Shown here piece by piece: positions 23,556-34,338 of a DNA stretch of 64,000 bases. Position 1 is the first letter of the stretch. Every line of letters begins with the position of its first letter. A program made the translations under genes and the position numbers. Source of the stretch: Nephrocerus scutellatus. Lineage: Eukaryota > Arthropoda > Insecta > Diptera > Pipunculidae. The stretch lies in the NCBI GenBank assembly GCA_947095585.1, contig OX352763.1, positions 67,965,024 to 68,029,023 on the forward strand, written 5' to 3'. The notes beneath the pieces were generated by a model. It did not search any database. It was not told the origin of the DNA and saw only the letters and a program-made list of their open reading frames with translations.

Positions 23556-24494
23556 CTTTCTTTTATTCATTATTTCTATTATACTTGACAATGTGTATCA
23601 TACTTATAATAACTTACAGACTACGATAGATAACTACTACGGGGCCGTCGCGGACGGTATTTGCCGGCCTAGCGCGCAAGGCTCGACAAGGGCGGGGTGA
23701 CGGAAGTGCCTCAGGTCTATTAACAAGACGTGGTCAACAGCGGGCGGAGCGGAATGACGGAATGCTGCAGGTCTATTCAACAAGACGTAATCAACAGCGA
23801 ACGGAACGGGATGACGGAAGTGCTGCAGGTCTATTAAAAAGAGGTAATCAACAGCGAACGGAACGAGGTGACGGAATGCTGCAGGTCTATGAAACAAGAC
23901 GTAGTCAACAGCGAACGGAACGGGATGACTGAATGCTGCAGGTCTATTAAACAAGACGTGATCAACAGCGGGCGGAGCGGAATGACGGAATGCTGCAGGT
24001 CTAATAAACAAGACGTCAACAGCGAGCGGGCGGAATGAGGAATGCTGCAGTTCTGAAAAGAACGCCTCGAAAATCAGTGTGGTGTTCTCAAAAGAACGCT
24101 CACACTCCGTCTCATTCGTAAAGAATTCGACCGTCCAACTCATAGGGAGTTCGAAAAATTTTCATATGAAAATTGCCGAACCTAACTTACTTTTTGTGGG
24201 ACTTGTTGGCAATTTTATCCACTGAAAATAAAATGACTATATTTGACTCGTATATGGTCAATAGTGACTGGCGGCAGTTACACATGTGGTGTTGTGTGTT
24301 CGCTGTGTAGTCGAAATTATATTTGACTCATATACGGTCCATAGTTACTGGCGGCAGTTACACATGTGGTGTTGTATGTTTGCTGCTCAGTAGCAGCACC
24401 CGGCAACACCACATGCCGTCGGCAAATTCGTTTTTTTTGTGATAGGACGGACAACGCTTAGCCGTAGGATTTGTAACGAAGGTACTTCGTTACA
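23556..24494 (-). repeat. Gypsy-D 3' LTR-like repeat
   Basis: Shares over 900 bp with 27181-28322. The right end is set at GTACTTCGTTACA (24494), because a pyrimidine tract on the plus strand (a polypurine tract on the coding strand) follows. It contains two tandem copies of an approximately 75-bp block around GGCGGCAGTTACACATGTGG (24238-24390). The left border is uncertain. Confidence 0.65.
23693..24056. repeat. 57-bp GC-rich minisatellite, left copy
   Basis: About six units, each with GACGGAATGCTGCAGGTCTAT then AACAAGACGT and CAACAGCG. The base composition contrasts sharply with the AT-rich surroundings. The frame 24143-23637 on the minus strand is only the translation of these units (57 is divisible by 3). 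Confidence 0.85.
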
Positions 24495-24506
24495 TTCCCC
24501 TCTTAC
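24495..24506 (-). other. Gypsy-D polypurine tract
   Basis: TTCCCCTCTTAC on the plus strand reads GTAAGAGGGGAA on the element strand, directly before TGTAACGAAG, the inferred LTR start. This is the expected plus-strand primer position. Confidence 0.6.
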
Positions 24507-24987
24507 TTCGGCGGGGGGGGGGGATACAGAGCTGACGGTGCGACAAAATTAATACAACTACTGAGTACTTATTAATTTGTCTTATTGCTAATTTGTGTGG
24601 ACGGATAGAGTGTCCATCTTTTCGTTTTTCTCTCTTTTTTTTTTCTTCTTTTCTCTATCTGGTTCTTAAAATTAAACTTATAACGTTAACATTAGGATCT
24701 TATTTTAGGTACTTATTTAGGACTTCTGGGCGGATAGTGTCCATCTTTTCGGTATTCTCTTTTTTTTTATCGTCCGGTCTTAAAAAAAACAATTTTATAA
24801 TTCAATTCGTTTCTTTAATTTCATAATTCATGTTTTCTTTTATAATTCATTTAATTTTATACTTCATGTTTTTTTTCTTTTATAATTCATTTCTTTGATT
24901 TTTTTTCCAAGAACAGGAGTAAATAAAATAAAATAAAAAATAACAAAACAAAAAAAAAAATATATAAGTATTCAATTTCAACTTAAC
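24507..24987 (-). other. Gypsy-D 3' non-coding region
   Basis: T-rich on the plus strand. It contains two copies of a GGACGGATAG...GTGTCCATCTTTTCG block (24598 and 24727) and a G-run at 24513-24524. No gene seen. Confidence 0.45.
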
Positions 24988-25344
24988 CTACTTTGCTGCA
25001 GATGGTTGAGGCTTTGCTCCGCGGCGTACAATACTCCGTCTTTGATTATGAAGGACCGGGTGACTCCCTTGAGGTGGGTGATGCCGTTCCCAAGACGTCG
25101 ACCATAGATGTATCCATACGGCCCTACCCTGCGGAAATTCCTCCTTCCGGTTTCGGGGATATGAGCCCGAAGAATTCATCTTCCAGGTCCAGGGATTTCT
25201 GTTGTGGGCCTAACTTTGGCAAAGGGTGGACGGAGCGTATGGTTAAGGCTGTAGGACTCTGGCGGCGGTTGGGTGACCCTCTTCCGGCTTGCTGGAGTGA
25301 CGACGTGCTGGTGGCTGATGTCTCTTCAAGATTAGTCGGAGCTG

Positions 25345-26198
25345 TCACGGGGGTATTTCGGGGTGTGTGCGCGACCCTGGGTCCGGTAGCGGTGTTAGCG
25401 ACGGTGGTGGTCGCTGAAACTGGGCTGCCCTGAGTATCTCTATGGCGATCTTCTGCTGGGGGGTCTGTAGTTTGGCTGGGCGCGTACGACGTCGAGCGCT
25501 CGGCTGTGGTAGCGGTGCGGTGGAAGCGACTGTCTTCTTCGACATTTCATTTTCGACTGGCTGTATCTGTTGGGTGTCAGAGTTATTTATACCCACACCT
25601 TCGAAGATGTCATCATCAGATGTATTTTCGATTTCTCTTAGGTCCTTTATTGCTTCTTTTTCTAGCCCTTGGACTCTATAGACGACTGGGTAGAGTTTTT
25701 TGGTGACTCGGTATGGTCTCACAAAACGGGGCACTAGTTTTGCCGAGAATTGATTTGCGGCGGATGAGAGTGGCCTGTGGCGGAGGTATACTGATTTGCT
25801 GGAGGGGACTTTGTCGAACAGTGTCGTACAAAACGAGCCACGTCTCGAAAAAGTCCAGGCCAATAATAATTCTGCGCCATTCTGGCGATTGTTTTGGCGG
25901 TGCCTAGGTGACCGGATGTAACGTCTGCTTGATTTTCTTGCATGACTTGCCAGCGAAGCGGGTTTGGGACGCATACCATCCATGCGGTCGTAGCGTGTTC
26001 GGTTTGGTACCTTGGATTATATATGTGTCGGTGTAATGTTCCATTCAATACCTGGTAGTTGAGGTTCTCTTTTGTCCGTTCCTTCTCCATTGTGGTCCTT
26101 GATTCATACCATGGACAGGTGGCAGTAATTGGCAAAATAATCCGCACTGGGGGGATCGTGGTCGGAGGTCGAGACAGTACGTCGGCTGCGGTGTTCAA
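25345..26198 (-). pseudogene. Gypsy-D pol remnant: RNase H end, integrase ends
   Basis: From 26198 downward: the RNase H terminus (TAADVLSRPP), linker, then the integrase zinc region with GHLGTAKTIARM and YYWPGLFRDVARFVRHC (about 25880-25800). The catalytic core is absent. A frame change leads to the C-terminal domain with KLVPRFVRPYRVTKKLYPVVY (about 25730-25670), an acidic tail and a Pro/Arg-rich end (PSARRRTRPAK). The internal core deletion explains the short length. Confidence 0.78.
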
Positions 26199-26360
26199 GG
26201 ATAGCGGTAGCGGATCTGGTTAATTGGTCGGACGGGTATGTCTTGGTTCTGGCTGAGGCTTTGCAGTTCATCCCCAATGCACGATCGGCCGGCACCAGTA
26301 TCGATGACTGCCTCAAAAGCGTGTTTGCCTAATTTGACCGGTAAGGAATAATGTCTGAGA
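26199..26360 (-). pseudogene. Gypsy-D protease, joined to RNase H end
   Basis: FEAVIDTGAGRSCIG near 26315-26270 is an aspartic protease active site with an intact DTG. Within 100 bases the sequence turns into the RNase H terminus, so all of RT and most of RNase H are missing: one large deletion. Confidence 0.75.
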
Positions 26361-26367
26361 CTGGTGG

Positions 26368-27195
26368 TTAATGGCGGAACGTCGGTTGTCTCATGGTTTC
26401 GGACGTTCCGTTGGCGTTTCCCGCCTGGCAGTTACAGTGTCGGCTCTGAATGCCTACGGTGCCACATCGTGAGCAAAACACTCGGCGGTTCTGGCAGGTG
26501 TATCGGGTATGCCCTGGCTGTCCACACGACCAACAACAATTTCCCCGGTTATTTGTCGGTGTAGGCTGGAGCGGTCGGACCAGCGGTTGTGCCATCCCTG
26601 ACACGGAGTTGCTTTCTCCTGCCAGTCGGCGAGTCGGCTGTGTTGTGGGATGGTGCAGTGTTGCATTGTTTCGTGTGGGTGGCATAGCACTTCGGTGTGG
26701 TGGCAAAAATGGTCGATTCGGCGGACCGGTGGGGCGGAATACTGGTGTTTCATTCTGTAGACACTCAAAATCTTCTACCAGAGCGGTTAGCTCGTTGAGA
26801 GTAACGAATTCTCCTTGTTTGATATAGTACCGGTATTCCGGTCGGAGATTATCGTAAATCCGGTCCAACCTCTCTTCTAAGCTAAGGGAATCTTGCCACC
26901 TCATCAGGGTTTGGATGGCAGTTATATATTCCTTTCATCTTTCGCGCGCCATCTGCGTACGATTGCGGATGCGGTCTAATAACTGAGTGTTATATCGCCT
27001 GTGAAGGAAAAACTGTCGCAACTCCCGACTAAACTCGTCCCACTCGTATAAATGTGTTCTCGGTTGTTCCGATACCAGGCCAGCGCGGATGACTTAAGTA
27101 ATTCGGGCAGCGTTCTAACGATTCTATCAAGAGGTAGATGATAGCAATCGGCCAATTCTTCGATCCACTCGAGGAATTCTTTCTTTCTTTTATTC
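26368..27195 (-). pseudogene. Gypsy-D gag with two zinc knuckles
   Basis: The upstream half (27195 to about 26976) reads as capsid (FLEWIEELADCYHLP, LKSSALAWYRNN); a stop and shift follow. The frame 26904-26368 has LEERLDRIYDNLRPEYRYYI, a Pro-rich linker, and knuckles CWSCGQPGHTRYTC and CSRCGTVGIQSRHC. The first fits CCHC; in the second the His position holds a different residue. The N-terminus is joined to LTR-like sequence, so PBS and gag start are gone. Confidence 0.78.
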
Positions 27196-28322
27196 ACTAT
27201 TTCTATTATACTTGACAATGTGTATCATTTTTATAATAACTTACAGACTACGATAGATAACTACTACGGGGTCGTCGTGGACGGTATTTGCTTGCCTAGC
27301 GCACAAGGCTCGACAAGGGCGGGGTGACGGAAGTGCTGCAGGTCTATTAACAAGACGTGATCAACAGCGTGTGGAGCGGAATGACGGAATGCTGCAGGTC
27401 TATTCAACAAGACGTAATCAACAGCGAACGGAACGGGATGACGGAAGTGCTGCAGGTCTATTTAAAAGACGTAATCAACAGCGAATGGAACGGGGTGACG
27501 GAATGCTGCAGTTCTATGAAACAAGACGTAGTAACAACTAACGGAACGGGATGACGGAATGCTGCAGGTCTATTAAAGAAGACGTGACCAACAGCGGGCG
27601 GAGCGGAATGACGGAATGCTGCAGGTCTATTCAACAAGACGTGATCAACAGCGGGCGGAGTGGAATGACGGAATTAAACAAGACGTCAACAGCGAGCGGG
27701 CGGAATGAGAAATGCTGCAGGTCTATTAAACAAGACGTCAACAGCGAGCGGGCGGAATGCTGCAGGTCTATGACAACAAGACGTGATCAACAGCGAGTGC
27801 CAAGTACCCCTTTCCTGAGACTGTTCGGAAAGGGGCTGCTGCAGGACTACCTGCAGAAGCGTGGAGAGGGGGAGAAGGGTAGGTATTGACGCGGTTTAGA
27901 GACGGTCGTCCGGTCTGGTGAAATGTATATCGGGGTGTTCTTAGGAGAACGCCCCAAAATTGTGCGCAAGTTTACCGACGGTCGCCCAGGCTGGTTTTTA
28001 TTTATTTTATTTGGCGTTCTGTGTGGTGTTCTCAAAAGAAGAAGAAGACAATTTTTTATATGAAAATTGCCGAACCTAACTAACTTTTTTGTGGGACTTG
28101 TTGGCAATTTTATCCACTGAAAATAAAATGACTATATTTGACTCGTGGTGTTGTGTGTTCGCTGTGTAGTCGAAATTATATTTGACTCATATACGGTCCA
28201 TAGTTACTGGCGGCAGTTACACTTGTGGTGTTGTGTGTTTGCTGCTCAGTAGCAGCAGCCGGCAAAACCACATGCCGTCGGCAAATTTGTTTTTTTATGA
28301 TAGGACAGACATCGCTTAGTCG
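27196..28322 (-). repeat. Gypsy-D 5' LTR-like repeat, with 57-bp minisatellite
   Basis: Matches 23570-24467. Its minisatellite (27320-27790) is longer, with eight to nine units, some shortened, so the arrays differ in copy number between the two ends. The last 27 bases of the other repeat (to 24494) are absent here; after 28322 the sequence is unrelated. Confidence 0.7.
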
Positions 28323-28546
28323 TTGTCTGTATATGTATATGTATATTCGATATAAATTTAATTACTAAATATGTAAAAATCAATATCAACTCAAAATGTT
28401 ATTGTTGTATAACCTTTAGACCTCGATAAATTCAATATTGTCAATTTTGATTCACTTTATTTTTGCTAGTATTTGCTGAAATCTCCCGAAAAGTAGTTCG
28501 AGCTCAATAAATCCCACTACGACTTATCGTCTTATCGGCGAAGGAA
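28323..28546. other. AT-rich segment before LTR B
   Basis: GTATATGTATAT run near 28330, then AT-rich sequence ending in a purine-rich CGGCGAAGGAA directly before LTR B, which could be a polypurine tract. No gene seen. Confidence 0.4.
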
Positions 28547-29088
28547 TGTTGTAACGCAACGCGGTCGGACACAACAATGTGATAAGTTGTTAATTATTTT
28601 TATTTGTTTATTTTTATTAAATTAATTGCTTTTCAAATTATTATATATTCCCTCAAACATTTTTACATTGTAAAGAAGACAGTCTTCATGTATTTTTATA
28701 GTATAGAAATAAATAAAATAAATTGAATAGAGATCAATATGACACTCAAAGAAATGTGTTTGTGTGGCGCAGATTGATCTCTCTGGTCAATTTGAATTCA
28801 ACATTACAGTTGACAGAACCAATGTAAACGTACATTTTTGTTAAGTCACTTGGCAGTTCTTACAGGCACACAAAGAAAATTTGTAATAGAAAAAAGAGAA
28901 TAAAATAAAAGTATAGAGTCGCATCGTATATGATTGGATTTCGTTGATTAAATTAAAATATAATAAAGTGTTTAATTATAGTAGGAATTAAATTGTAATA
29001 AAAGTTTAATTTTGTGTGTACCAATTAAAGGGAAAAATTGTCTTATTTGAGTGGAGGAATGCGTTGACCCATGCGGTCGGGCACAACA
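28547..29088 (+). repeat. LTR B (pairs with 12354-12883)
   Basis: 542 bp, TGTTGTAACGCAACGCGG to GGTCGGGCACAACA, same orientation and nearly same sequence as LTR A. BEL/Pao gag resumes immediately afterwards. The bases flanking the outer sides of A and B (AAATG and AACAC) do not form a clear duplication. Confidence 0.78.
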
Positions 29089-29945
29089 AACACTCCTGCA
29101 ATACAAAAACATTTCCGTTGCTAGAGGAGCTAAAAGAATTCATCGGACAGAGATGCCAAATGCTTGACATCTTTCCACAAGTAAAACCAAAGATGTGTCC
29201 AATTCACAAACTACGACAAGTCGTCATCATATACTTATCGCAACAAATCGAGCACGTCCAGAATGCTACATACGCAAACGAAACCAGATTTTAAGACTAC
29301 CACATCATCAGCTACATTTTTTTTGCCGAGTGAGTTCGGAATTCGAATGTCAAAACCAGCCAAAACCAGCCAAACAGCAGGTTTTCACAATTCCAAAGAA
29401 GGAATTCGACAGTGCAATTGTTGTTGTTCCTCGGCAAATAAAATACGGCTATCATCAACTTCATGTCAACATTACTGTATTGGTAATCATCCAATTTATC
29501 GATGTCAACAATTTTTCAAGCTCTCAACTAATGATCAACTAATGATCATATAAATCGTGTGGGAGACCTGAATCTGTGCTTCAATTGCTTCAGTCCTTTT
29601 CATAGACATTATCAGTGCACATCTGGTACCTGAAAACATTGCAAAAAAAAACACATTATTACAGCTCAAAAGACGAGATGCACATTCCTTCAATACAGGT
29701 ACTGATAAATCAAAACAAAGCGTAATGAAACAATTACAGCAAGCCAAGAAATTTTACCAAATCTTAGGATGAACGCTTTATCAGTAAATCAAATTAATTT
29801 ACCAGTATCACAAGAAGCAAATGAACCAAAATCACAAACAGATGTCAATTGTCATCAGTCAGAAAAGGTACGTCAAACAACACAAGTATTCGCATTTGAT
29901 TCAATTGGCGGCACAAAAATGCAACGTCAGTTATTTGAGTTAATC
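29089..29945 (+). pseudogene. BEL/Pao gag, second half
   Basis: Opens with FPLLEELKEFIGQRC (about 29112), a conserved block of BEL/Pao gag. Zinc-binding clusters follow in shifting frames: NHPIYRCQQF near 29490 and LCFNCFSPFHRHYQC near 29575, the pattern of the BEL/Pao nucleocapsid region. Several stops and shifts. It continues the fragment at 11832-12353 and is interrupted again at 29959 by a LINE tail. Confidence 0.72.
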
Positions 29946-29958
29946 AATCCTCATCACA

Positions 29959-30395
29959 GAGCTGGACCATGACCTCTAGCGATTGTAGATTGTTATCTAC
30001 CTTCGAAAGAAAAATCATTCGCTCAATCTTTGGTCCAATTAAAGTCGCGGACAACGAATATCGGATTCGTATGAACCATGAGATAAGGCAGCTTCTTGGA
30101 GGCTGCGATATCATCGGATTCATCAAATCCAATCGAGTTAGATGCCACTCGGCCTTACACGGTCTCCACAACAACGAATGACCAATAAAGTGTTCCATCA
30201 ACAACCAGCCGGTGTGCGTCGTAGAGGAAGACCTTGACTGCGTTGGCGTGACGACGTCGAACAAGATCTACATGCATTAGGATGTCGAAACTGGAGGACG
30301 AGAGCGATGGACCGAGACGGATGGAGGACCTTAGTGCGGGCGGCAAAATCCCTTCATGGGATGTGAAAGCCAGATAAATAGAGAGAGAGAGAGAA
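29959..30395 (+). mobile_element. 5'-truncated LINE tail with 13-bp target duplication
   Basis: Flanked by perfect copies of AATCCTCATCACA (29946-29958 and 30396-30408). The insert codes for the C-terminal part of a LINE RT (TFERKIIRSIFGP, IKSNRVRCHS, and the WR..VRAAKS-type end in another frame). It ends in a short TAAATAGAGAGAGAGA tail. Length 437 bp, consistent with a 5'-truncated copy made by target-primed reverse transcription. RTE- or R1/CR1-like by wording; I cannot separate these. Confidence 0.84.
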
Positions 30396-30790
30396 AATCC
30401 TCATCACAACTTCAACACAGTGTCTTCATTACTATGCAATCGAGATTCAATAACTACACCTGCAATCATCAATTTTTGGTTTTAAAACAATTTGGCAAAT
30501 TTCCAAATTTGCGACATCAACGCATGGAACAATCCAGAATAAATTAAATTTACTGATGCATCATTTCACATTCCTGGTAAAACTGATATGTTGCTAGGAT
30601 CCCAAATATTCTTCTAACTTTTAGGTGTTGGACATTTCAAACTATCCAACGACCTTCCCATTCTCCAGAAAACAATGTTTGGTTGGATAATCACTGGCAA
30701 ATTTACAATGTCCAAACCAGCCACAAATTATGTTAGAACATGCAACCTAGCCATGAAGTTGTTTCTCAATCGCCGCGGTGCACGGTCAGC
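30396..30790 (+). pseudogene. BEL/Pao protease region
   Basis: After the LINE the BEL/Pao remnant continues with GKTDMLLGSQIF (about 30575) and PILQKTMFGWIITGKF (about 30660), a pair of motifs that lies between protease and RT in BEL/Pao pol. Stops interrupt both. The element is cut at about 30800 by the LTR of an errantivirus in the opposite orientation. RT and everything after it are missing here. Confidence 0.72.
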
Positions 30791-30803
30791 ACATCAGCAC
30801 GCG

Positions 30804-31320
30804 AGTTATATTTATTGCAGAGCAGAAAGTTTAACAAATAAAACACAAGTCTTAACGCTTTGAATACCAAAATTTTAATGACCAAAAACATTTTACAAAT
30901 TAACATTCTTGAACTTAAATGATAAAATTGGTTTCTGTTGTCTTATGTTGATATAGTTTGAGTGAATTGTTATTGTTAGTATAATGGCGTTGGCGAATTA
31001 ATTCTTAGATGTGTAGCAGATGTTTCGTATGTTTAGGTTTTGTAGTAGAGATTAGGAAAGGATTGTGGTTTTTGATTTGTTTGTTGTTAAATAGATTTGT
31101 GTCAATTGGGTTTTATTTGTTTTGGGATAAGGGCAAATTATGTGATCGTGGTTGTTTACTTTGCGCATTATGCGCATAAGATTTTGTAGCGAGATCAAAA
31201 GATAAGCTTTGTTATTTGTCTATTGCCTTTGTCCATAGTAGGAAGTGTGAATATTAATTGTGATTATAGTATGGATTGAAATTGAAATAACAGAAATGAG
31301 TGAATTGCTATGTAAAATTA

Positions 31321-31359
<39 letters not shown>

Positions 31360-31392
31360 GGTATAAGTTAGGGTGCCGATGGCCATGTAACT
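30804..31392 (-). repeat. Errantivirus E2 3' LTR
   Basis: 589 bp bounded by AGTTATATTT and CATGTAACT, the AGT...ACT ends typical of gypsy-group errantiviruses. It contains a (TA)n microsatellite at 31323-31356. The coding-strand polypurine tract lies next to it at 31393-31402 and env upstream of that, so this is the 3' LTR of a minus-strand element. Confidence 0.78.
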
Positions 31393-31402
31393 CCTCCCCC
31401 TT
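31393..31402 (-). other. E2 polypurine tract
   Basis: CCTCCCCCTT on the plus strand reads AAGGGGGAGG on the element strand, touching the LTR start. Confidence 0.72.
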
Positions 31403-31416
31403 ATAATAGAGCGAGG

Positions 31417-32340
31417 TCAAAAAGATGATTTTTGTGCTGGAGCGAAAGATAGAAGATTTGGTGTATGATTTATCTGCGTTCTGATGTTCTTAAATTTGTA
31501 GATGATGACAATGATTACTATTGTGATGGCAATGATTGCAGCAAAATATGTTGTTGACAGGTAATGTAGGATTTCGGTTGTGGCGTGTAGGGATGTTAAC
31601 TGTTGTTCGGTGATTAAGTCGTTTAACCTTTGGAGATTCACTACTTCGTTCACGTGGGTGGGAAAAATATTGTTGTTGGGAATCGGAGATAGGTGTACCT
31701 CGTCCCAAACGAGTGAAGAGTTGTCCTCATAGGTTTTGCCATTGACTTCAATGTTGCATCCTTTGAAATGCAAAAGTGCTGTTCCTTCTAATAGACCTGT
31801 TTTTGTTCTGTAAGTAGAGTTGAACAAAACTTTGGGAACATTAGGGAATAGTATAAAATTTGGTTGAGGTTGCGAGATGGTTTAAATTTTTCCCACGTCA
31901 TTAAATCCGAAATGCGCTGCTTCGCTTGCCATCGGTTTCCCCCGACATATAGATTTATTTGTTTCTTCCTGGAATGTGGTGTCGTGCAAATGTAAGTCAC
32001 TCCTGTTTTGGTGCAAACTCTACTATAATATTGGATGTATTTATTGTTGTGTGCAATAAAAGGTTTACTAATTAACAATTTTGTTTTGCTTATTGGCACT
32101 GGTAAAATATGGTACATTAAGTATTTTATATTGGAAAAATTTATTTTAAATTGAAAAAAAATTGTTATAATAGATAGCCTTGTAATTTTAAAAGCTCGTA
32201 TATTTTTTCTGTAGATGAAGTATGTATGCCTTGGTCTTGAAATTTTTGTTGTATAAGTTCTTATTCTTTTGCGTTAAAAAAAAACTTTGGGATTATGTCT
32301 AGTTGGATTAAAATCAATGTTTCTGCTATATCTGAAATAT
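31417..32340 (-). pseudogene. E2 env-like gene, 3' part, broken
   Basis: Read from about 32340 down, several frames give errantivirus Env-like wording: an upstream block (IIPKFFFNAKE, about 32295), a middle domain (frame 32117-31788), and a C-terminal part (frame 31827-31417). The C-terminal part has a clear membrane segment (FAAIIAITIVIIVIIY, about 31555-31510) and a short cytoplasmic tail. At least two frame changes and two stops separate the parts. The N-terminal half, including signal and cleavage site, is missing. The copy is non-functional. Confidence 0.75.
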
Positions 32341-33040
32341 GGTCCGTCATCTGTTATTTAATTTAACATTTGTACTTATAAAAAAAAGGGAAATATTATT
32401 ATCATTTTTAATTTAGCCTCTCTATGTATCAGTAGTAGAGAACGATATTTATTATTTTTAATTTAATATCTGTGTGTACAAATAAAAAAAAAATGTGTAA
32501 TATTAAATTATTATACTTATAAGAGAGGACCCCCTGAGCCAATTAAATTATTAAGACCAACAAAACCCGGAAATGAAGGCAATAAAAAGAATAAAGAAAA
32601 ATTGGAATTTAAATTTAAGACTTGACTTACCCTATAATCCATTACACCCACTCCGAAAGCGCTGACGAGTCCGATGTGCTGGAAAATAATGGGGTTAAGA
32701 AAAAACAAATTCTCTGGGGGGGAGGGGGTAGATTACTATCTCGAGCACTCTTGGGTTCCGCTCTTATTAAATATATAAAACAATATATTAAATTAACTGC
32801 TGACCAAAACTTATCGGCGACCGTTAATTGCTACTAATGCAAAAGTAAGAGAGCCCGATAAAACGAAGATATAACTATCGATATAACTTTATCGATATAA
32901 CTTTACGAATTCTCAGGAAGTGTATTGTGGGGTCCGCCATTATTTTTCACTTGTGAGTATATGTAGCGAAGTTTCTTAACATGAGTGAATATTTCACAAG
33001 CATGTTTTAAGCGCCGTTGCTCATCACAATTGAACAAAAA
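32341..33040. other. AT-rich unassigned segment
   Basis: Beyond the env remnant I see AT-rich sequence, a G-run (32717-32727), and a short tandem ATCGATATAACTTT repeat (32876-32906). Minus-strand frames here are weak. I cannot assign it. Confidence 0.4.
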
Positions 33041-33291
33041 AGGAACGAAAGTTCTCGATCAAAATGGTGTGTAGCCGCATGTGGTAATGTAAATGTTAAT
33101 TATTTTTCCCTTTTCTTTTCAGGGGCGGAAAATTCTATTTGGATGCACTATTTGCGCATCTCTAACGATGTCAGGTAATTATAACGAAATCAAATAAAAT
33201 ATTTCAACGATTTAAATTAGTTTTAATTTTTTTCGCCATTCTGCTGATTATGGGCCTTCGTGCACGTACAGCTCTCGACTGCTTGCGACGG

Positions 33292-33300
33292 TATATAAAA
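33292..33300 (+). promoter_or_regulatory. TATA-box-like element
   Basis: TATATAAAA within GCGACGGTATATAAAAGTCGAC; the same context recurs at 34330-34338. Likely a core promoter of an LTR or of the repeated unit. Confidence 0.45.
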
Positions 33301-33518
33301 GTCGACTCTCCATTCGAAGAATGTGTTCGATAAAAAAACTATGCACATGTTCTTTATACGTCGTAGAACAAAACAAAGGACACTTTATTTAAATGTTACT
33401 TATTTTTTTCCTTTTTTTTTCTCAGGATCAGAAAATTCAATCTGGATGCACGGTTTGGGCATCTCTAACGATGTCAAGTAAGTATTAAACAAAATATTTC
33501 AACAATTTAATATATTAT

Positions 33519-33980
33519 TATGGGCCCCCACGACCCCAGCCACCAAAATTTTTGCAAAAAGTGTTGTCCGTCGGAGATACACATGTGTATTAAATTTGAA
33601 GAAAATCGTGTTAATTTTTTTTAAAAAAAATTTATGGGGCCCCACGAACCCGGGGCCCGGGGTCTCCAAAATTTTTACAAAAAGTGTTTTCCATCGGAGA
33701 TACACATGTGTATTAAATTTGAAGAAAATCGGGTTGATTTTTTTAAAAAAAATTTATGGGGCTCCACGAACCCGGCGCCCGGGGTCTCCAAAATTTTTAC
33801 AAAAAGTGTTTTTCATCAAAGATACACAATTGTATAAAATTTTAAAAAAATCGGGTAAATTTTGTAAAATATTTGTATGGGAGCCCCCCGACCCCGAGGT
33901 CCGATAATAGAAAGTATTGTCACCGGAAATATACATGTGTGCAAAATTTCAATAAAATCGGCCTTCGGGAAGTGGGTTAA
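33519..33980. repeat. 115-122 bp tandem repeat, four units
   Basis: Units begin near 33519, 33632, 33757 and 33877 with TTATGGGGCCCCACGAACCC and carry GGAGATACACATGTGTATTA. The fourth is diverged. Frames on both strands are translations of the repeat. It interrupts the promoter/exon-like repeat. Confidence 0.8.
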
Positions 33981-34329
33981 AAATTTTTCAGAAAATCTGA
34001 CCAGCCACCCAGCCAGCCAGCCACGTGCACGCGAAGTTAATATAGAGAATTTAAAAACTATGCACATGTTCTTTATACGTCGTAGAACAAAAAATAGAAC
34101 ACTTTATTTAAATGTTACTTAACTTTTTTTCCTTTTATTTTTCTCACGAACGGAAAATTCAATCTGCATGCACGGTTTGCACATCTCTAACGATGTCAAG
34201 TAAGTATTAAACAAAATATTTCAACGAATTAACATAATTTTTCGTATTTTTTTTGCAGTTAAAAATGAGCCGCCATTTTGATACTTATGAGCCTTCGCGC
34301 ACGTACAGTACTACGACTGCTTGCGACGG

Positions 34330-34338
34330 TATATAAAA
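34330..34338 (+). promoter_or_regulatory. TATA-box-like element, second copy
   Basis: TATATAAAA within GCGACGGTATATAAAAATCGAC, 90 bases upstream of the repeat at 34421. It may be the promoter of an LTR whose R/U5 is 34421-34916. Confidence 0.45.

Larger units (their letters stand above)
23556..28322 (-). mobile_element. Gypsy-D: internally deleted minus-strand gypsy with minisatellite LTRs
   Basis: Direct repeats 23556-24467 and 27181-28322 flank a minus-strand internal region holding gag, protease and the ends of pol. Most of RT/RNase H and the integrase core are deleted. The repeats share a GC-rich 57-bp minisatellite and a block containing CATGCCGTCGGCAAAT. No target duplication could be matched, and the left repeat runs a few bases into gag-like sequence, so the end has been rearranged. 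Confidence 0.75.

Noticed and set aside
23637..24143. 168-residue repetitive minus-strand frame
   Set aside because: It is a translation of the 57-bp minisatellite; the unit length keeps the frame open without selection.
27357..27889. Plus-strand frames with repeated 'MTECCRSI'-like words
   Set aside because: Translation of the second minisatellite array; the frame drifts where units are shortened.
31323..31356. (TA)n run as a functional site
   Set aside because: An ordinary microsatellite inside the E2 LTR.
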